Shown here in pieces: positions 53,027 to 63,296 of a DNA stretch of 64,000 nt (its first letter is position 1; each line of letters begins with the position of its first letter). Source of the DNA: Amia ocellicauda (Eukaryota; Chordata; Actinopteri; Amiiformes; Amiidae). Both the position numbers and the translations under genes were made by a program. Where the stretch lies: the NCBI RefSeq assembly GCF_036373705.1, contig NW_027102664.1, forward strand, positions 248,001 through 312,000, written 5' to 3'. The notes beneath the pieces are model-generated. The model was given only the letters and a program-made list of their open reading frames with translations, had not been told where the DNA came from and ran no database searches.

Positions 53027-53205
53027 TCTCATGTTTTTATTTGTCTCCCCTGTAAATAATGACCCGACAAACAATTTTTTATTTTATTTTTTTTATTTTC
53101 AAATGTTGTACATTTATTTATAACATAACCCCTGCTTTGTATAAGAATTGTGTTGAATAAAAACAAAACTAATGATTAAAAGGCTGTTTTCATTATTTTT
53201 TCACC
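53027..53205. promoter_or_regulatory. Convergent 3' region with poly(A) signals, copy D
   Basis: Same arrangement as 34673-34851: AATAAA sequences on both strands between the two converging gene groups. Confidence 0.5.
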
Positions 53206-53763
53206 TTAACACGCATGACATCTATTAAAATCCTCACAAGAACACCCCATCTGTATACATGTCTGGCTAGGGTCGTAAGTCATTGTGTTATAAGGGGGGG
53301 TCCACAGTGTCCTGACAAACTCTGCCACTTTTTTATCATTTTGGCCTAAATCCTCACTGTACAAGGCCATAATATCGGGGTATGACCTTCCTTTAGATCT
53401 ATTATATAAGAAAAACACACAGTGTTGACCACAAGTGAAGGTCTGAAGACTTTGTACTTGACGACAGCTGTAAATGGTTTCTTGACAGTTGTTGAGCAGA
53501 AAGTTATTGATCTTCCGAGGGAAAGGTCTGAAATCTGGGGGGTTTCCATAGGAATCAAAAAATTCACCACGTTGGTCCTCCCTTAGATAAATAACCAGCC
53601 AATGTTCTCCGGGCATATTTTTAGGGTGTGTGTTGATTATGTACATTGCAGGTAAATTCTTGATCTTAAATTTAGGCAGCTGATCGCAGGCGTAGACTCC
53701 TTGAAACAGTTTCCGTGAGCCGGCCAGGGCATTCATGATGTGGTTGAGCTCTCTGGTGTTCAT
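53206..53763 (-). CDS. Adenain-like cysteine protease, copy D
   Basis: 185 aa, intact. Related to the adenovirus maturation protease (C5 family), which cleaves capsid and core precursors in the virion. Visible catalytic residues are His54 in GEHW, Asp70 in FFDSYG (Glu in adenovirus), Gln104 in QVQS and Cys115 in CGQHC. The length fits the family (about 200 aa). The start at MNTREL was chosen because its ATG follows the capsid stop by one base (TAA-A-ATG). It is the last gene of the leftward late group and ends close to the converging rightward genes. Confidence 0.9.
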   Translation of the reverse strand: MNTRELNHIMNALAGSRKLFQGVYACDQLPKFKIKNLPAMYIINTHPKNMPGEHWLVIYLREDQRGEFFDSYGNPPDFRPFPRKINNFLLNNCQETIYSCRQVQSLQTFTCGQHCVFFLYNRSKGRSYPDIMALYSEDLGQNDKKVAEFVRTLWTPPYNTMTYDPSQTCIQMGCSCEDFNRCHAC

Positions 53764-53764
53764 T

Positions 53765-55072
53765 TTAATAATAATCATACAGAACGTTTCTCCTCTGATG
53801 CACCTCAATAATGTTGTCAAACACAGCATACACGACCATATTTACAGTGCGTGGTAGAGGCTGCTTGAAACGCATCTCCAAACGCATATTGCCCGTCTTC
53901 ATCAGTGAAAAATGTTGTCCACACTCTTCGTCAGGGGCCAGGTTGAAACCGTACAGGGTGTAACCGCTGCAGTATTCCCGGCGATCGATCAGCAGAGTTT
54001 GATCCTTGAGATGGCGACCCTTAGCCAGTACTAGACTGTAATATTCACGAACCGCATTGCCGTTTTCAAAGTCAGGTTGAAAAGGTCTGGATGGAACCTG
54101 CACACCATCGACGTACAATACTATAAATTCCACGTTATAATGTTTAAAGTTAAAGGGGTTCTTGTTGTAAACCCCGGTAAATGCATCATTATCCACAAGA
54201 CCTATAATAACCTGTTTTGGGAGCTGTCCTAGAAACAGATTTTCCTGGTTCATCACCCGTGTCCCTGCGGGGATACTGTGGACTTTCATATAGACTCTTT
54301 CGATCGGGTACTCGGCGTTTGCCGTCATTAACGCCTGCGCGTGTCCTAGTTTAACCGCCGGGGAGACGGACACTTTTTTCACAAACAGCGAGGCCGATAA
54401 TATGGTCAGTTTATATTTTTCCGTATCAGGGGTCATCAGACAAAAAGCACTTTTACTACGGATCATTTTAATTTTTATGTCTACCCCGTTGAGCATGAGT
54501 TTTTCTTGGAAAAATATGTCTGCATGGATATGCCCCATTAGCTCAAAGGTCCTCCCTTCTGTTGAAGAGGCCGTTCTTTTTTGCAAACCCTTATTGAGTC
54601 CCTCTGGATCCTTGTCGTCCATAGCTTCCGAGATGTCTTTGAAGAAAAGGCCGGGGCTGAACTGTTTGCTTAGGGTCTCCTCACTATAATTAAGTTTACA
54701 CTCCATCATGGCTCTATAGGGGTAAGTATTGCTGCTTTGACTAATGAGCCGATCTCTTAGGGTCACATCCACCTGTGAAAACATGGTGGCCACCGGGTAA
54801 TTGATGACCCCAGCGATGGCCGTCTTCTCGATTGCATCGCCATCCTAATCAGTCACTTTACAGTTCATTAAAATAAATGTGTTATTCAAATCAATATAAT
54901 CCTCGCCATTGCCAGCTATAAAAAACTCCAGAGGGGCCGTGTTTGAAATTGCAGATAGAGGGGGAATCTCTACATATATGATCTTATCTATACTCGTTTG
55001 AGTGTATGGAACTGTAAACAGATCCAGTTCTGATTTGACGCATACTTCCGATAGACTGTGGAAAAAAGACAT
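53765..55072 (-). pseudogene. Double-jelly-roll major capsid protein, copy D, single TAG
   Basis: A 435-codon frame from MSFFHSLSE, broken only by TAG at 54845-54847 (codon 76). It matches the Polinton/adintovirus hexon-like capsid protein: an N-terminal segment with FTVPYTQTSID and EIPPLSAISN, a middle with SQVDVTLRDRLISQ and YPYRAMMECKLNYS, and a C-terminal half with LPKQVIIGLVDNDAFTG, PFNFKHYNVEF and LEMRFKQPLPRTVNMVVY. The family forms the trimeric capsomers of an icosahedral shell. Copy B has GAG at the stop position, so TAG is derived. Confidence 0.87.
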
Positions 55073-55074
55073 GT

Positions 55075-55561
55075 TTAAAAGATGTATCCTGAGGCTCTAT
55101 TTTTCTTTCTTTGAGACTTTCTTTTTGCAGGTTTTTTCTTGTGCTGCTTCCTTCTCCGAGTGTTTCCACGATATGTTGGAGAATGAGAGATTCTTCGTTT
55201 TTTGTTAGCCACGGATCTTCGTCGCCCTGGTGGACACATGCTGTTTCTTCTTTTACCCCCCTCCTCGCCATTACCATGAGACCCGAACCCTCCTGATGCT
55301 CATGGCTAGCTGCCCGGTTCATAACATTGGTGAACACGTCACTAACAATATTTTTAGCCGCTGATTTCAAGTGGGGTCTGGCTATAGCAAAGCCTCTCTT
55401 AAGCAGGGGTACGGCCATTCTAAAGAGACCACGAAAGAGTCCTCCTAGACCGGCGCCATACATTGTGGGGGCTCCTACAAAACCGGGCAAGCCGTTCCAT
55501 CTTGCATCTTGTAATAATCCACATAGGCGCTAGGATCTACATAACCCCTCGAGGTAGCCAT
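55075..55561 (-). pseudogene. pVI/pX-like protein, copy D, two frame changes
   Basis: It has the N-terminal frame change of B and C. In addition one C is missing in the C-run near 55255-55262, so the Arg/Lys-rich tail is read in another frame and the ORF runs past the normal stop to 54984. Confidence 0.5.
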
Positions 55562-55562
55562 T

Positions 55563-56284
55563 TTAATAATGTACACACTGTTTCAGGGGTCGAAAATGTA
55601 GTTTGACATTAACTTTACCGAAGCGGAAGGGTACGTTGATATTCTGATCCGATTTTACTTCGATCGTGATGTTGTCAAAGTGGGTCATTGAGACTGGTAC
55701 GTAGTGTGGTTTGTCATAAGTAATTGTGACCATGTCATTGCTTTTACCTTTAATAAGTACATTTCTCAAAAGGGGGACATAACTATCCCAGACCCTCTGG
55801 TGGGTTATGATATCCGTATACACATAAAGAGTGTAAAAGCAGCCACACCACTTCTGAGAACCTGCTCTCTGTGTCAGAATAGAACCCTAATATACGCCCC
55901 AGTTGGCCGCTGGTTTGAATGCTAATACCTGGTTTTGACACCTTGTACACTCTGTTTTTAATAGGGTTGTAATATAGCTTGATGTTGGGGGTGCCTTCTG
56001 AGAACTGTTTATGCATCTCATCTAATATTTTATCCACATTGTCATAATAACCTCCTTGTATCGTGAATGTCCATTGACTCTTTTTAACATCATCAAAAAT
56101 GGCGAAAGTGGCATCCTTATCTTGTAAAACAGCCCAAGTGTAAGGATACTGTATTTCCGCCAACCCCACTTCCCACGACCCCCTTAGATCTATAGATTTT
56201 CCAAATTCCAAATATTTCATTTTTAGGGTATATATCGAGAGAGGCGTTACTGGGTAGAGTCACGTAGAAGCCTCCTGATTCGAT
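55563..56284 (-). pseudogene. Penton-like minor capsid protein, copy D, start lost and frameshifted
   Basis: Single-jelly-roll vertex protein of Polintons. The N-terminal part holds GSWEVGLAEIQYPYTWAVL and the C-terminal part GFYTLYVYTDIITH and YVPLLRNV, but in two different frames that change near 55840. The ATG has become ATC at 56282-56284, as in copy C. The stop lies one base before the ATG of the pVI-like gene. Confidence 0.68.
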
Positions 56285-56330
56285 CTTGAGTATCGAAAGT
56301 AATGCCCCCAACACACCCGCGGGCTAGTTG

Positions 56331-57401
56331 TTATAAGGATTGAATATCGCAAACCTGTTGTTCCGGGACCCAACTATTGAACTTTTCAGGCCATCCAAGC
56401 CATTTCATCAACACATATTTTTTCCGGTTCTGGGTTTTTTCAGCTAATATCTTTTCAACTCTGTATACACTGTCTTTACCCACAATAATTTTTTGTAACT
56501 CGGCTTCGTAAAACGTTCCTTCTATATTCTCCCCGTCATAGTCTTTTAACCGGTACACGGGGGGGTCTCTAGCCAACTGTTTGGTAACTGTAAAAGTACT
56601 CCTTAGCTTTGAAACGCGAACCACATCACAGATGTTGAACTTATAAGTAGTTTTTCCCTTCTTAATAAATGGTCCGTATAATTTTTTATAGACCTTAAAA
56701 GAATTACTTTGATCCACATCTATAGGCTTCATTTTAATACTGGTGTGATACCCTTGGTTGTAAGTATCGATAAAATCCTGAACTTTATCAAAATACTTGA
56801 ACGTGTTGACCGCTGTAAAATATCTCCACATTTTGGTCTTTATGGTGCGGTTAAACCTCTCCACTACCGATGCCTTAAGCTCATTACCGGTGGTGAAATG
56901 ATGTATTTTGTGTCTCTTCAGTAGATTCTGAAATTCTCTGTTGAGAAACTCTTTTCCTTTATCAGTCTGCAGTTTTTTAGGACATCGACCCTGGGACAAT
57001 ATATCCTCAAAGGCCCTTGTCACCGCCCGACCTGTTTTATTATGTAGAATGCGAGCCCAGGCATATTTTGATAACACATCGATACACATCAACATAAATT
57101 TGTGACCATTGTTATGTTTTGATAAATTTGACATATCGACTAGATCCATTTGCCATTGTGAGTCTATGTCAGTTGCATATACGCGGTTTCTTTTAAAGTT
57201 AATCCTGAGAGGTTTATGTAAGGTATAGGCGTCTTGTTCCCGTAACCATTCTGAAACAACCACATCATTAACCTTCACTCCGGCCTCAGCGAGTCCTCTT
57301 TGAAAACCCTTCTTACCCGCCAAACCCCCAATCTTGGCTGGGTTGTAGTATAGTTCCTGCATTTGGGGAGCTTGCCGAGTCATTCTGTCAAATAACCACA
57401 C
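56331..57401 (-). CDS. Chromodomain integrase, copy D (356 aa)
   Basis: Open and apparently identical in protein to copy C, including the 13-residue deletion; see copy A for the domain order. Confidence 0.9.
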   Translation of the reverse strand: MWLFDRMTRQAPQMQELYYNPAKIGGLAGKKGFQRGLAEAGVKVNDVVVSEWLREQDAYTLHKPLRINFKRNRVYATDIDSQWQMDLVDMSNLSKHNNGHKFMLMCIDVLSKYAWARILHNKTGRAVTRAFEDILSQGRCPKKLQTDKGKEFLNREFQNLLKRHKIHHFTTGNELKASVVERFNRTIKTKMWRYFTAVNTFKYFDKVQDFIDTYNQGYHTSIKMKPIDVDQSNSFKVYKKLYGPFIKKGKTTYKFNICDVVRVSKLRSTFTVTKQLARDPPVYRLKDYDGENIEGTFYEAELQKIIVGKDSVYRVEKILAEKTQNRKKYVLMKWLGWPEKFNSWVPEQQVCDIQSL

Positions 57402-57555
57402 AGACCCACACTATGCGCAAAGTTTTTATACAAGGTTTTTTATTCAACTTCAGGAGAGCAGATACCCCTTTTTAGACATTTGAGAAAAGTATAACATACA
57501 CAACAATTCTTTCTACGGTCCAGACAAAAAGAAATCAGATGATTGGTTACTTGAT

Positions 57556-58074
57556 CTATATCAACAAATATACCTGTTTCTTTATCTTGTAGGCACACAC
57601 CTCAGTTACATATGTAAATAAAACAACAATATGACCTATTTTAAAAGTAAACAGAGGTGTATTAAACATGCTCAGTAAAAGGTCATACAGATGTTGATGA
57701 AATGGCCTAATATCATTCTTGGCCCCCTTGAGCGCTTCATCCCAGTGTTCGTACCCCCCGGTCTTTGTTACAGCAGCCATTAACTTTTCCAGGTTTGAAA
57801 GTTGATCCTCATCGATGGTTAAATCTGTAGAGAAAAGGCTCGCGTTGGCTACTTTTCTGTCAAGCACATGGTGTAATAGCGCTCTCAGGTTAGCTGCAGA
57901 GTGTTGATGACAGAACCAGTTGCAGAAGCAGTCCAGGGTCTGAGGTCTTGGAGAGTAACCGCAGTCAAAGGGTTCCAGAGTGTATACAAAATCTGGGGAA
58001 TAGAACCAGGGGTGATCCCGGGTTTGAAGAGGCCTGTAGAGCCTGTCGACGTCCGCAGCTTTCAGGTAAGACAT
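57556..58074 (-). CDS. Fusion ORF: CxxC/HPSQ N-terminus joined to BCL-2-like ORF, copy D
   Basis: 172 codons. The junction is the same as in copy C, but the C-terminal end is the longer one (TEVCAYKIKKQ), as in copy B. The TATA-like box of the CxxC/HPSQ gene is kept at 58111-58120, so the fusion would be under that promoter. Confidence 0.55.
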   Translation of the reverse strand: MSYLKAADVDRLYRPLQTRDHPWFYSPDFVYTLEPFDCGYSPRPQTLDCFCNWFCHQHSAANLRALLHHVLDRKVANASLFSTDLTIDEDQLSNLEKLMAAVTKTGGYEHWDEALKGAKNDIRPFHQHLYDLLLSMFNTPLFTFKIGHIVVLFTYVTEVCAYKIKKQVYLLI

Positions 58075-58152
58075 TCTCTTTAATTTTCAACCATGATTGA
58101 ATTGTTGCGCCTTTTATCCTATCTCTTCACTACGTCACGACACACCGCCCTC

Positions 58153-58863
58153 TTAGAAGAGAGTAGCCCCTGAGCCGTCAGACCCCCCTCCAAAACCCCA
58201 CACGTCGTCTGTTTTATCATCGTCGTCGTCATTCAAGGGGGATATATAATCCATAATCCAGCATATTCTCCTTCTAACCAAATCCAGTTGCGAACATTTG
58301 GTCAAGATGTCAAAACCATCATTTATACAGTTTATGACCTCTTTCAAGAACGGCCAGTCCACGGCGTTAAACATAATTTCAGTAACCTGTTTTTCTGGAT
58401 CCTCCACACCCCCTTCAATAGGGTTTGTAATCAGGGTACTGCTAAACAAAACCTTACGATCTGTAGTTAGAGATAGACTCTTCACCACTCTACCGTAGTT
58501 CTGCAAGCTTTCCCATTCACACCTTTCAAAACCCTGAGTCGGAGACTCCATTTCGCATTCTCTTGGACCCTCTTGCAAGCCTTCTAGAGTCTTATCCACA
58601 AGCCCCAGATCTCTCCAGGCCATCACCTTCAACCAGTCCTCATAAGAGTATTCAATTACCGTCTCAAAAGGTTCCAACGTACCCTCCTTCTCTCCCAAAG
58701 CAAAAAGCTCCACTCCAACATAGCTGGGATCCCTTTTAAAGCGGTAACCCCGTCGAGCCCCCCAGAACAACACCCAGGAGCATTCAATCTTCAAATTGGT
58801 GAGTACAGGAACCCTTGCCCGGGATTGTTTCTTGCGGGGTTTCATGTTGATGTCGCTGGACAT
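58153..58863 (-). CDS. Right-end protein with acidic tail, copy D
   Basis: 236 aa, open. I do not recognise it with confidence. The first 15 residues are basic (MKPRKKQSRAR). Residues 20-85 (WVLFWGARRGYRF, YVGVELFALGEKEG, FETVIEYSYEDWLKVM) have a strand-strand-helix rhythm and a W near the end that faintly recall PC4/p15-type single-strand DNA-binding domains; this is a weak guess. The last 30 residues are very acidic and end in a Gly-rich stretch (DDDDDKTDDVWGFGGG). It is the outermost gene at the right end, 119 bp inside the TIR, with a TATA-like box at about 58930. Confidence 0.6.
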   Translation of the reverse strand: MSSDINMKPRKKQSRARVPVLTNLKIECSWVLFWGARRGYRFKRDPSYVGVELFALGEKEGTLEPFETVIEYSYEDWLKVMAWRDLGLVDKTLEGLQEGPRECEMESPTQGFERCEWESLQNYGRVVKSLSLTTDRKVLFSSTLITNPIEGGVEDPEKQVTEIMFNAVDWPFLKEVINCINDGFDILTKCSQLDLVRRRICWIMDYISPLNDDDDDKTDDVWGFGGGSDGSGATLF

Positions 58864-58981
58864 GTTGAAGAAGCGGGATGTTTCTGATGCTGAGAATTAA
58901 AGAGGTATTGCCTAAAAGCAGCGCGGGTTCTTAAATAGAGAGGAGAGTTTCGGGGCGTTGCCTTCAGAGGGGTGGGGGTAT

Positions 58982-59166
58982 TTATGGGTGGCCTTGATGT
59001 TCAGGGTTTTATGGGTGTACACTTTCTGACGGATATGACGTAGGAATAATTAAGGAAATAACTCTACCTAAAATCACGCCCCCCAATTATGACGTAGGAA
59101 TATTAATAAGCTTAGGGCATACGTCATAACAAAATAGGCCGCGCCCAAAAAACCCTACTATCTACT
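58982..59166 (-). repeat. Right terminal inverted repeat, copy D
   Basis: Ends CCCTACTATCTACT; identical in layout to that of copy C. Confidence 0.92.
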
Positions 59167-59172
59167 CTTATG
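59167..59172. repeat. Target site duplication CTTATG, right of copy D
   Basis: Abuts the terminus of copy D. Confidence 0.9.
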
Positions 59173-59482
59173 TAGTTGAAGGCGCAGTATAGCTCTGATA
59201 GTCTGGTGGTGACGGAAGACCACCAGCCGTTTGAACAAGCCATTCAGCATCACCTTGTTGGGCTAAGTGCAGGCACTGTCAGAGCGCAGGGCGTCCTGCC
59301 TTTGAAAGAGTTTCCGAAGTGTCCTGATGTGCCCTTTAGCAATGCCAAACAGGTCTGTGAAAATGGCATCCTTTCGCGGCACTTCAGACGCCATCTCACA
59401 GTCTAGCCGACCTGAAATGCCTGAGCCCGTTTTACCAGCAGGCTTCAACGGTAACCGTTTGAAGCAAGACATGGCGGTGTCA

Positions 59483-59555
59483 GTTTCCGTAGTGTAGCGG
59501 TTATCACGTTCGCCTAACACGCGAAAGGTCCCCGGTTCGAAACCGGGCGGAAACA
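59483..59555 (+). tRNA. tRNA-Val (AAC), near-perfect
   Basis: Same sequence as the gene at 41130; all stems pair. Confidence 0.9.
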
Positions 59556-60121
59556 GCCTGCTGTGGGCCGGCCCTTTTCGTCCTGTTTGCCCTCGTGGTT
59601 CCCCGGAGGCGGTGGGTAGCTTTTCTTCATTGGAGTGCCCGAAATCGGTGCTCTCAGAGCGTCCGTCCGTCGACAGGTTGAAATTGTAAACGCTGGTGTA
59701 GCCACTTTTAATTAAAATCTGATGATGATGATGATGATGATGTTGTTGTTGTTGTTCTTGTTGTCATCGTGATCGCCGTCATTATTATTGTTAAAGTAAA
59801 GCAGTAGTTAGATTTGTTGCTACCGTAAGGTGTAGAAGGCACAATAGCTCTGTGATTGTCTGATGGTGGCACAAGACGAGCAGCAGCTGTTTGAACAAGC
59901 CATTGAGCATCACCTTGTTGGGGTAAGTGTAAGTCTTGTCATAGCTCAGGGCATTCTTCCTTTAAAAGAGTTTCCAAAGTGTCCTGATGTGCCCTTGAGC
60001 AATGCAATATAGGTCAGTGAAAATAGAAACCTTTATCTCACAGGCAGGCCCACGGGAAACGCCTGTGCGCGTTTTACCAGCCTGCTTCGATGGGAGCCAA
60101 TCGAAACCCCAGGACAGGTTG

Positions 60122-60194
60122 GTTTCTGTAGTGTAGTGGCTATCATGTTCGCCTCACACGCGAAAAGTCCCCGGTTCGAAACTTGGCGGAAACA
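60122..60194 (+). tRNA. tRNA-Val (CAC), probably pseudogene
   Basis: The T-stem 3' side is damaged (ACTTGG). Unlike the copy at 41769 its 5' side reads CCCCGG. Confidence 0.6.
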
Positions 60195-60419
60195 ACCCGC
60201 GGTGCACGCGTGCCAGTGCCGTGTTACCCGTCCTCATCTCTCTGCCCCATGGCCGGCCGTCGTTTTCTCTTCCTCGGAGTGGCAAGAAATCCTGACCTTG
60301 AGAACAAATGATCGCAGAAGGGTAGCTTTGCGAGGCGCTGGAACTGACACTTTTAAAATCGATACATGTCGTTGCTGTTGCAATACGACCGTAGCAGGAT
60401 CGGTGACATTGCTGTTACT

Positions 60420-60425
60420 CTTATG
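60420..60425. other. Unoccupied version of the element insertion site
   Basis: GTTACTCTTATGTAGTTGAA is continuous, as at 42067. Confidence 0.87.
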
Positions 60426-61083
60426 TAGTTGAAGGCACAAAATAGCTCTGATAGTCTGGTGGTGACGGAAGACCACCAGCCGTTTGAACAAGCCATTCAG
60501 CATCACCTTGTTGGGCTAAGTGCAGGCACTGTCTGATCGCAGGGCGTCCTGCCTTTGAAAGAGTTTCCGAAGTATCCCGAAATCGGTGCACTCAGAGCGT
60601 CCGTCCGTCGACAGGTTGAAATTGTAAACGCTGGTGTAGCCACTTTTAATTAAAATCTGATGATGATGATGATGATGTTGTTGTTGTTCTTGTTGATGTT
60701 GTTGTTGTTGTTGTTGTTCTTGTTGTCGTCGTAGTCGCCGTCATTATTAATGTTAAAGTAAAGCAGTAGTTAGATTTGTTGCTACCGTAAGGTGCAGAAG
60801 GCACAATAGCTCTGTGATTGTCTGATGGTGGCACAAGACGAGCAGCAGCTGTTTGAACAAGCCATTGAGCATCACCTTGTTGGGGTAAGTGTAAGTCTTG
60901 TCATTGCTCAGGGCGTTCTTCCTTTGAAAGAGTTTCCAAAGTGTCCTGATGTGCCCTTGAGCAATGCAAAATAGGTCAGTGAAAATAGAAACCTTTATCT
61001 CACAGGCTGGCCCACGGGAAACGCCTGTGTGCATTTTACCAGCCGGCTTCGATAGGAGTTATTCGAAACACCAGGACGGGTTG

Positions 61084-61156
61084 GTTTCCGTAGTGTAGTG
61101 GCTATCACGTTCGCCTAACGCACGAAAGGTCCCCGGTTTGAAACCGGGCGGAAAGA
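61084..61156 (+). tRNA. tRNA-Val (AAC), probably pseudogene
   Basis: Same defects as at 42728 (lost last acceptor pair, TTTGA loop). Confidence 0.6.
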
Positions 61157-61710
61157 GCCTGCTGTGGGCCGGCCCTTTTCGTCCTGCTTGCCCTCGTGGT
61201 TCCCCGGAGGTGGTAGGTGGCTTTCCTTCATTGGAGTTCCCGAAATTGTTGGACTCAGAGCGTCCGTCCGTCGACAGGTTGAAATTGTAAACGCTGGTGT
61301 AGCCACTTTTAATTAAAATATGATGATGATGTTATTGTTGTTGTTGTTGTTGTTCTTGTTTTTCTTTTTGTCGTCGTGGTCGCCGTCATTATTATTGTTA
61401 AAGTAAAGCTACCGTAAGGTGTAGAAGGCACAATAGCTCTGTGATTGTCTGATGGTGGCACAAGACGAGCAGCAGCTGTTTGAACAAGCCATTGAGCATC
61501 ACCTTGTTGGGGTAAGTGTAAGTCTTGTCATAGCTCAGGGCGTTCTTCCTTTGAAAGAGTTTCCAAAGTGTCCTGATGTGTCCTTGAGCAATGCAAAATA
61601 GGTCAGTGAAAATAGAAACCTTTATCTCACAGGCTGGCCCACGGGAAACGCCTGTGCGCGTTTTACCAGCCGGCTTCGATGGGAGCCATTCGAAACACCA
61701 GGACAGGTCG

Positions 61711-61783
61711 GTTTCCGTAGTGTAGTGGCTATCACGTTCGCCTCACACGCGAAAGGTCCCTGGTTCGAAACCGGGCGGAAACA
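61711..61783 (+). tRNA. tRNA-Val (CAC)
   Basis: Complete cloverleaf, same as the genes at 9091 and 43361; about 207 bases before the CTTATG of copy E. Confidence 0.83.
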
Positions 61784-61990
61784 ACCCGCGGTGCACGCGT
61801 GCTAGTGCTGTGTTATCTGTCCCTGTAACGCGGCCGGCCATCCCTCGGAGTGTCAAGAAATCCTGACCTTGAGAACAAACAATCACAGAAGGGTAGCTTT
61901 GCGAGGCGCTGGAACTGACAGTTTTAAAATCGATACATGTTGTTGCTGTTACAATACGACCGTAGCAGGATCGGCGACATTGCTGTTACT

Positions 61991-61996
61991 CTTATG
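61991..61996. repeat. Target site duplication CTTATG, left of copy E
   Basis: Abuts the AGTAGATAG start of copy E. Confidence 0.9.
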
Positions 61997-62181
61997 AGTA
62001 GATAGTAGGGTTTTATGGGCGCGGCCTATTTTGTTATGACGTATGCCCTAAGCTTATTAATATTCCTACGTCATAATTGGGAGGCGTGATTTTAGGTAGA
62101 GTTATTTCCTTAATTATTCCTACGTCATATCCGTCAGAAAGTGTACACCCATAAAACCCTGAACAACAAGGCCGCCCATAA
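61997..62181 (+). repeat. Left terminal inverted repeat, copy E
   Basis: Same as copy D at nearly every base. Confidence 0.92.
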
Positions 62182-63296
62182 CCTGTTGTTCTTGTTTTTC
62201 TTGTTGGTCAACTGTAGAGTGTGAATGGGTCGGCTCTTCCTGTAGTGTTTGGGGGTCTTTTTTAAATATACATGTAATGGTTTAGTAAATCTAAACCGTT
62301 ATAAGATCAACAAGTTCTGTTGTCTGTAATGGTCCCAGGTCTTAACAATGCCAGTTTTGAATAGTGCGTTTATCATATTCACACTGTCTCTGTCTGTCTC
62401 TCTCTCTCTCTCGCCCAATCATTTTATAAGATCAACAAGTTCTGTTGTGTGTTATGATCCCAGGTCCTAACAATGCCTGTTTTGCATAGGGTACTTATGT
62501 TATCCACACTGTATCTGGCTCTGTCTCTCCCCTCAAATTTAATTAAAAATAAAATTAAAAAAGAGGGTGTGTGTGTGGGTGTTTGTGTGTATAGGTTAAT
62601 TGTTTTTGTAAAAAAAAAAAAAAAAAGCTGTGGTTATATTTTATCTCTCACATAATGTGTTCAGTCGTTTTACTTAAATACATTCTAGGGTCTTAAAGCT
62701 CATAAGAGTTAGACTTAAGATAAGGATATGCTTTTAAGGTATTTTAGCAGTCTCAATCCCTGATGATAAGGAATCGTTTAAAAAATAAAAACAACTGATC
62801 ACTCAATGCTAAATAGATCACAACACTCAAGGCTAAATCACTCACACCATGGGTGGCGGGGGTGGGCTCAGACAACAGTACGTATGGCATGTGGTATCAA
62901 AACATTCAGAATACTTTTAACCTATATAATTTATAAGCTTTGTAAAATAAACCCAAATATCTCTTTTGCGGGGATAAACGCTGTTCTGAGTAGTTTGTGA
63001 CTTGTTTAATACCAAACAAAGCATCGCTATTAAAAAAAAAAAAAAAATCACTGTAAAAGCGCTAGTTATTTTAGATCTTTATAGTTAGTTTCTTGGCTCA
63101 GGTTGTTTTTTAGCGCTTATAAAGGCCTGCAATATTCTTAGTGGTTTGTTGACTATAGGTCTTGATGCACAAAGGCCAGACCAGAACAATGCCTTACAAG
63201 CAGATCCGGCATGTGGCCATCAGTATAAGTATGAAGGTCTGGTCTTCAGCTCGACAGACTCATACTGACCTTTCGATTTAAGACTAAAGATCAACA
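62182..63296. other. Left non-coding region, copy E
   Basis: Same content as copy D; TATA-like box at 63117-63125. No gene is supported. Confidence 0.6.

Larger units (their letters stand above)
43647..59166 (+). mobile_element. Polinton/adintovirus copy D, complete (15,520 bp)
   Basis: A terminus-to-terminus copy with both target duplications, used here as the reference for gene descriptions. The left part shares an 8-bp exon deletion with copy E and the right part shares the 735-bp and 39-bp deletions with copy C, so it is a mosaic between its neighbours. Confidence 0.95.
59173..61990. repeat. tRNA-Val tandem array between copies D and E
   Basis: 2.8 kb, nearly identical to 40820-43640 with the same four tRNA sequences (spacing 639, 962, 627). 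Differences are mainly microsatellite lengths and single substitutions. No protein gene is supported. Confidence 0.87.
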
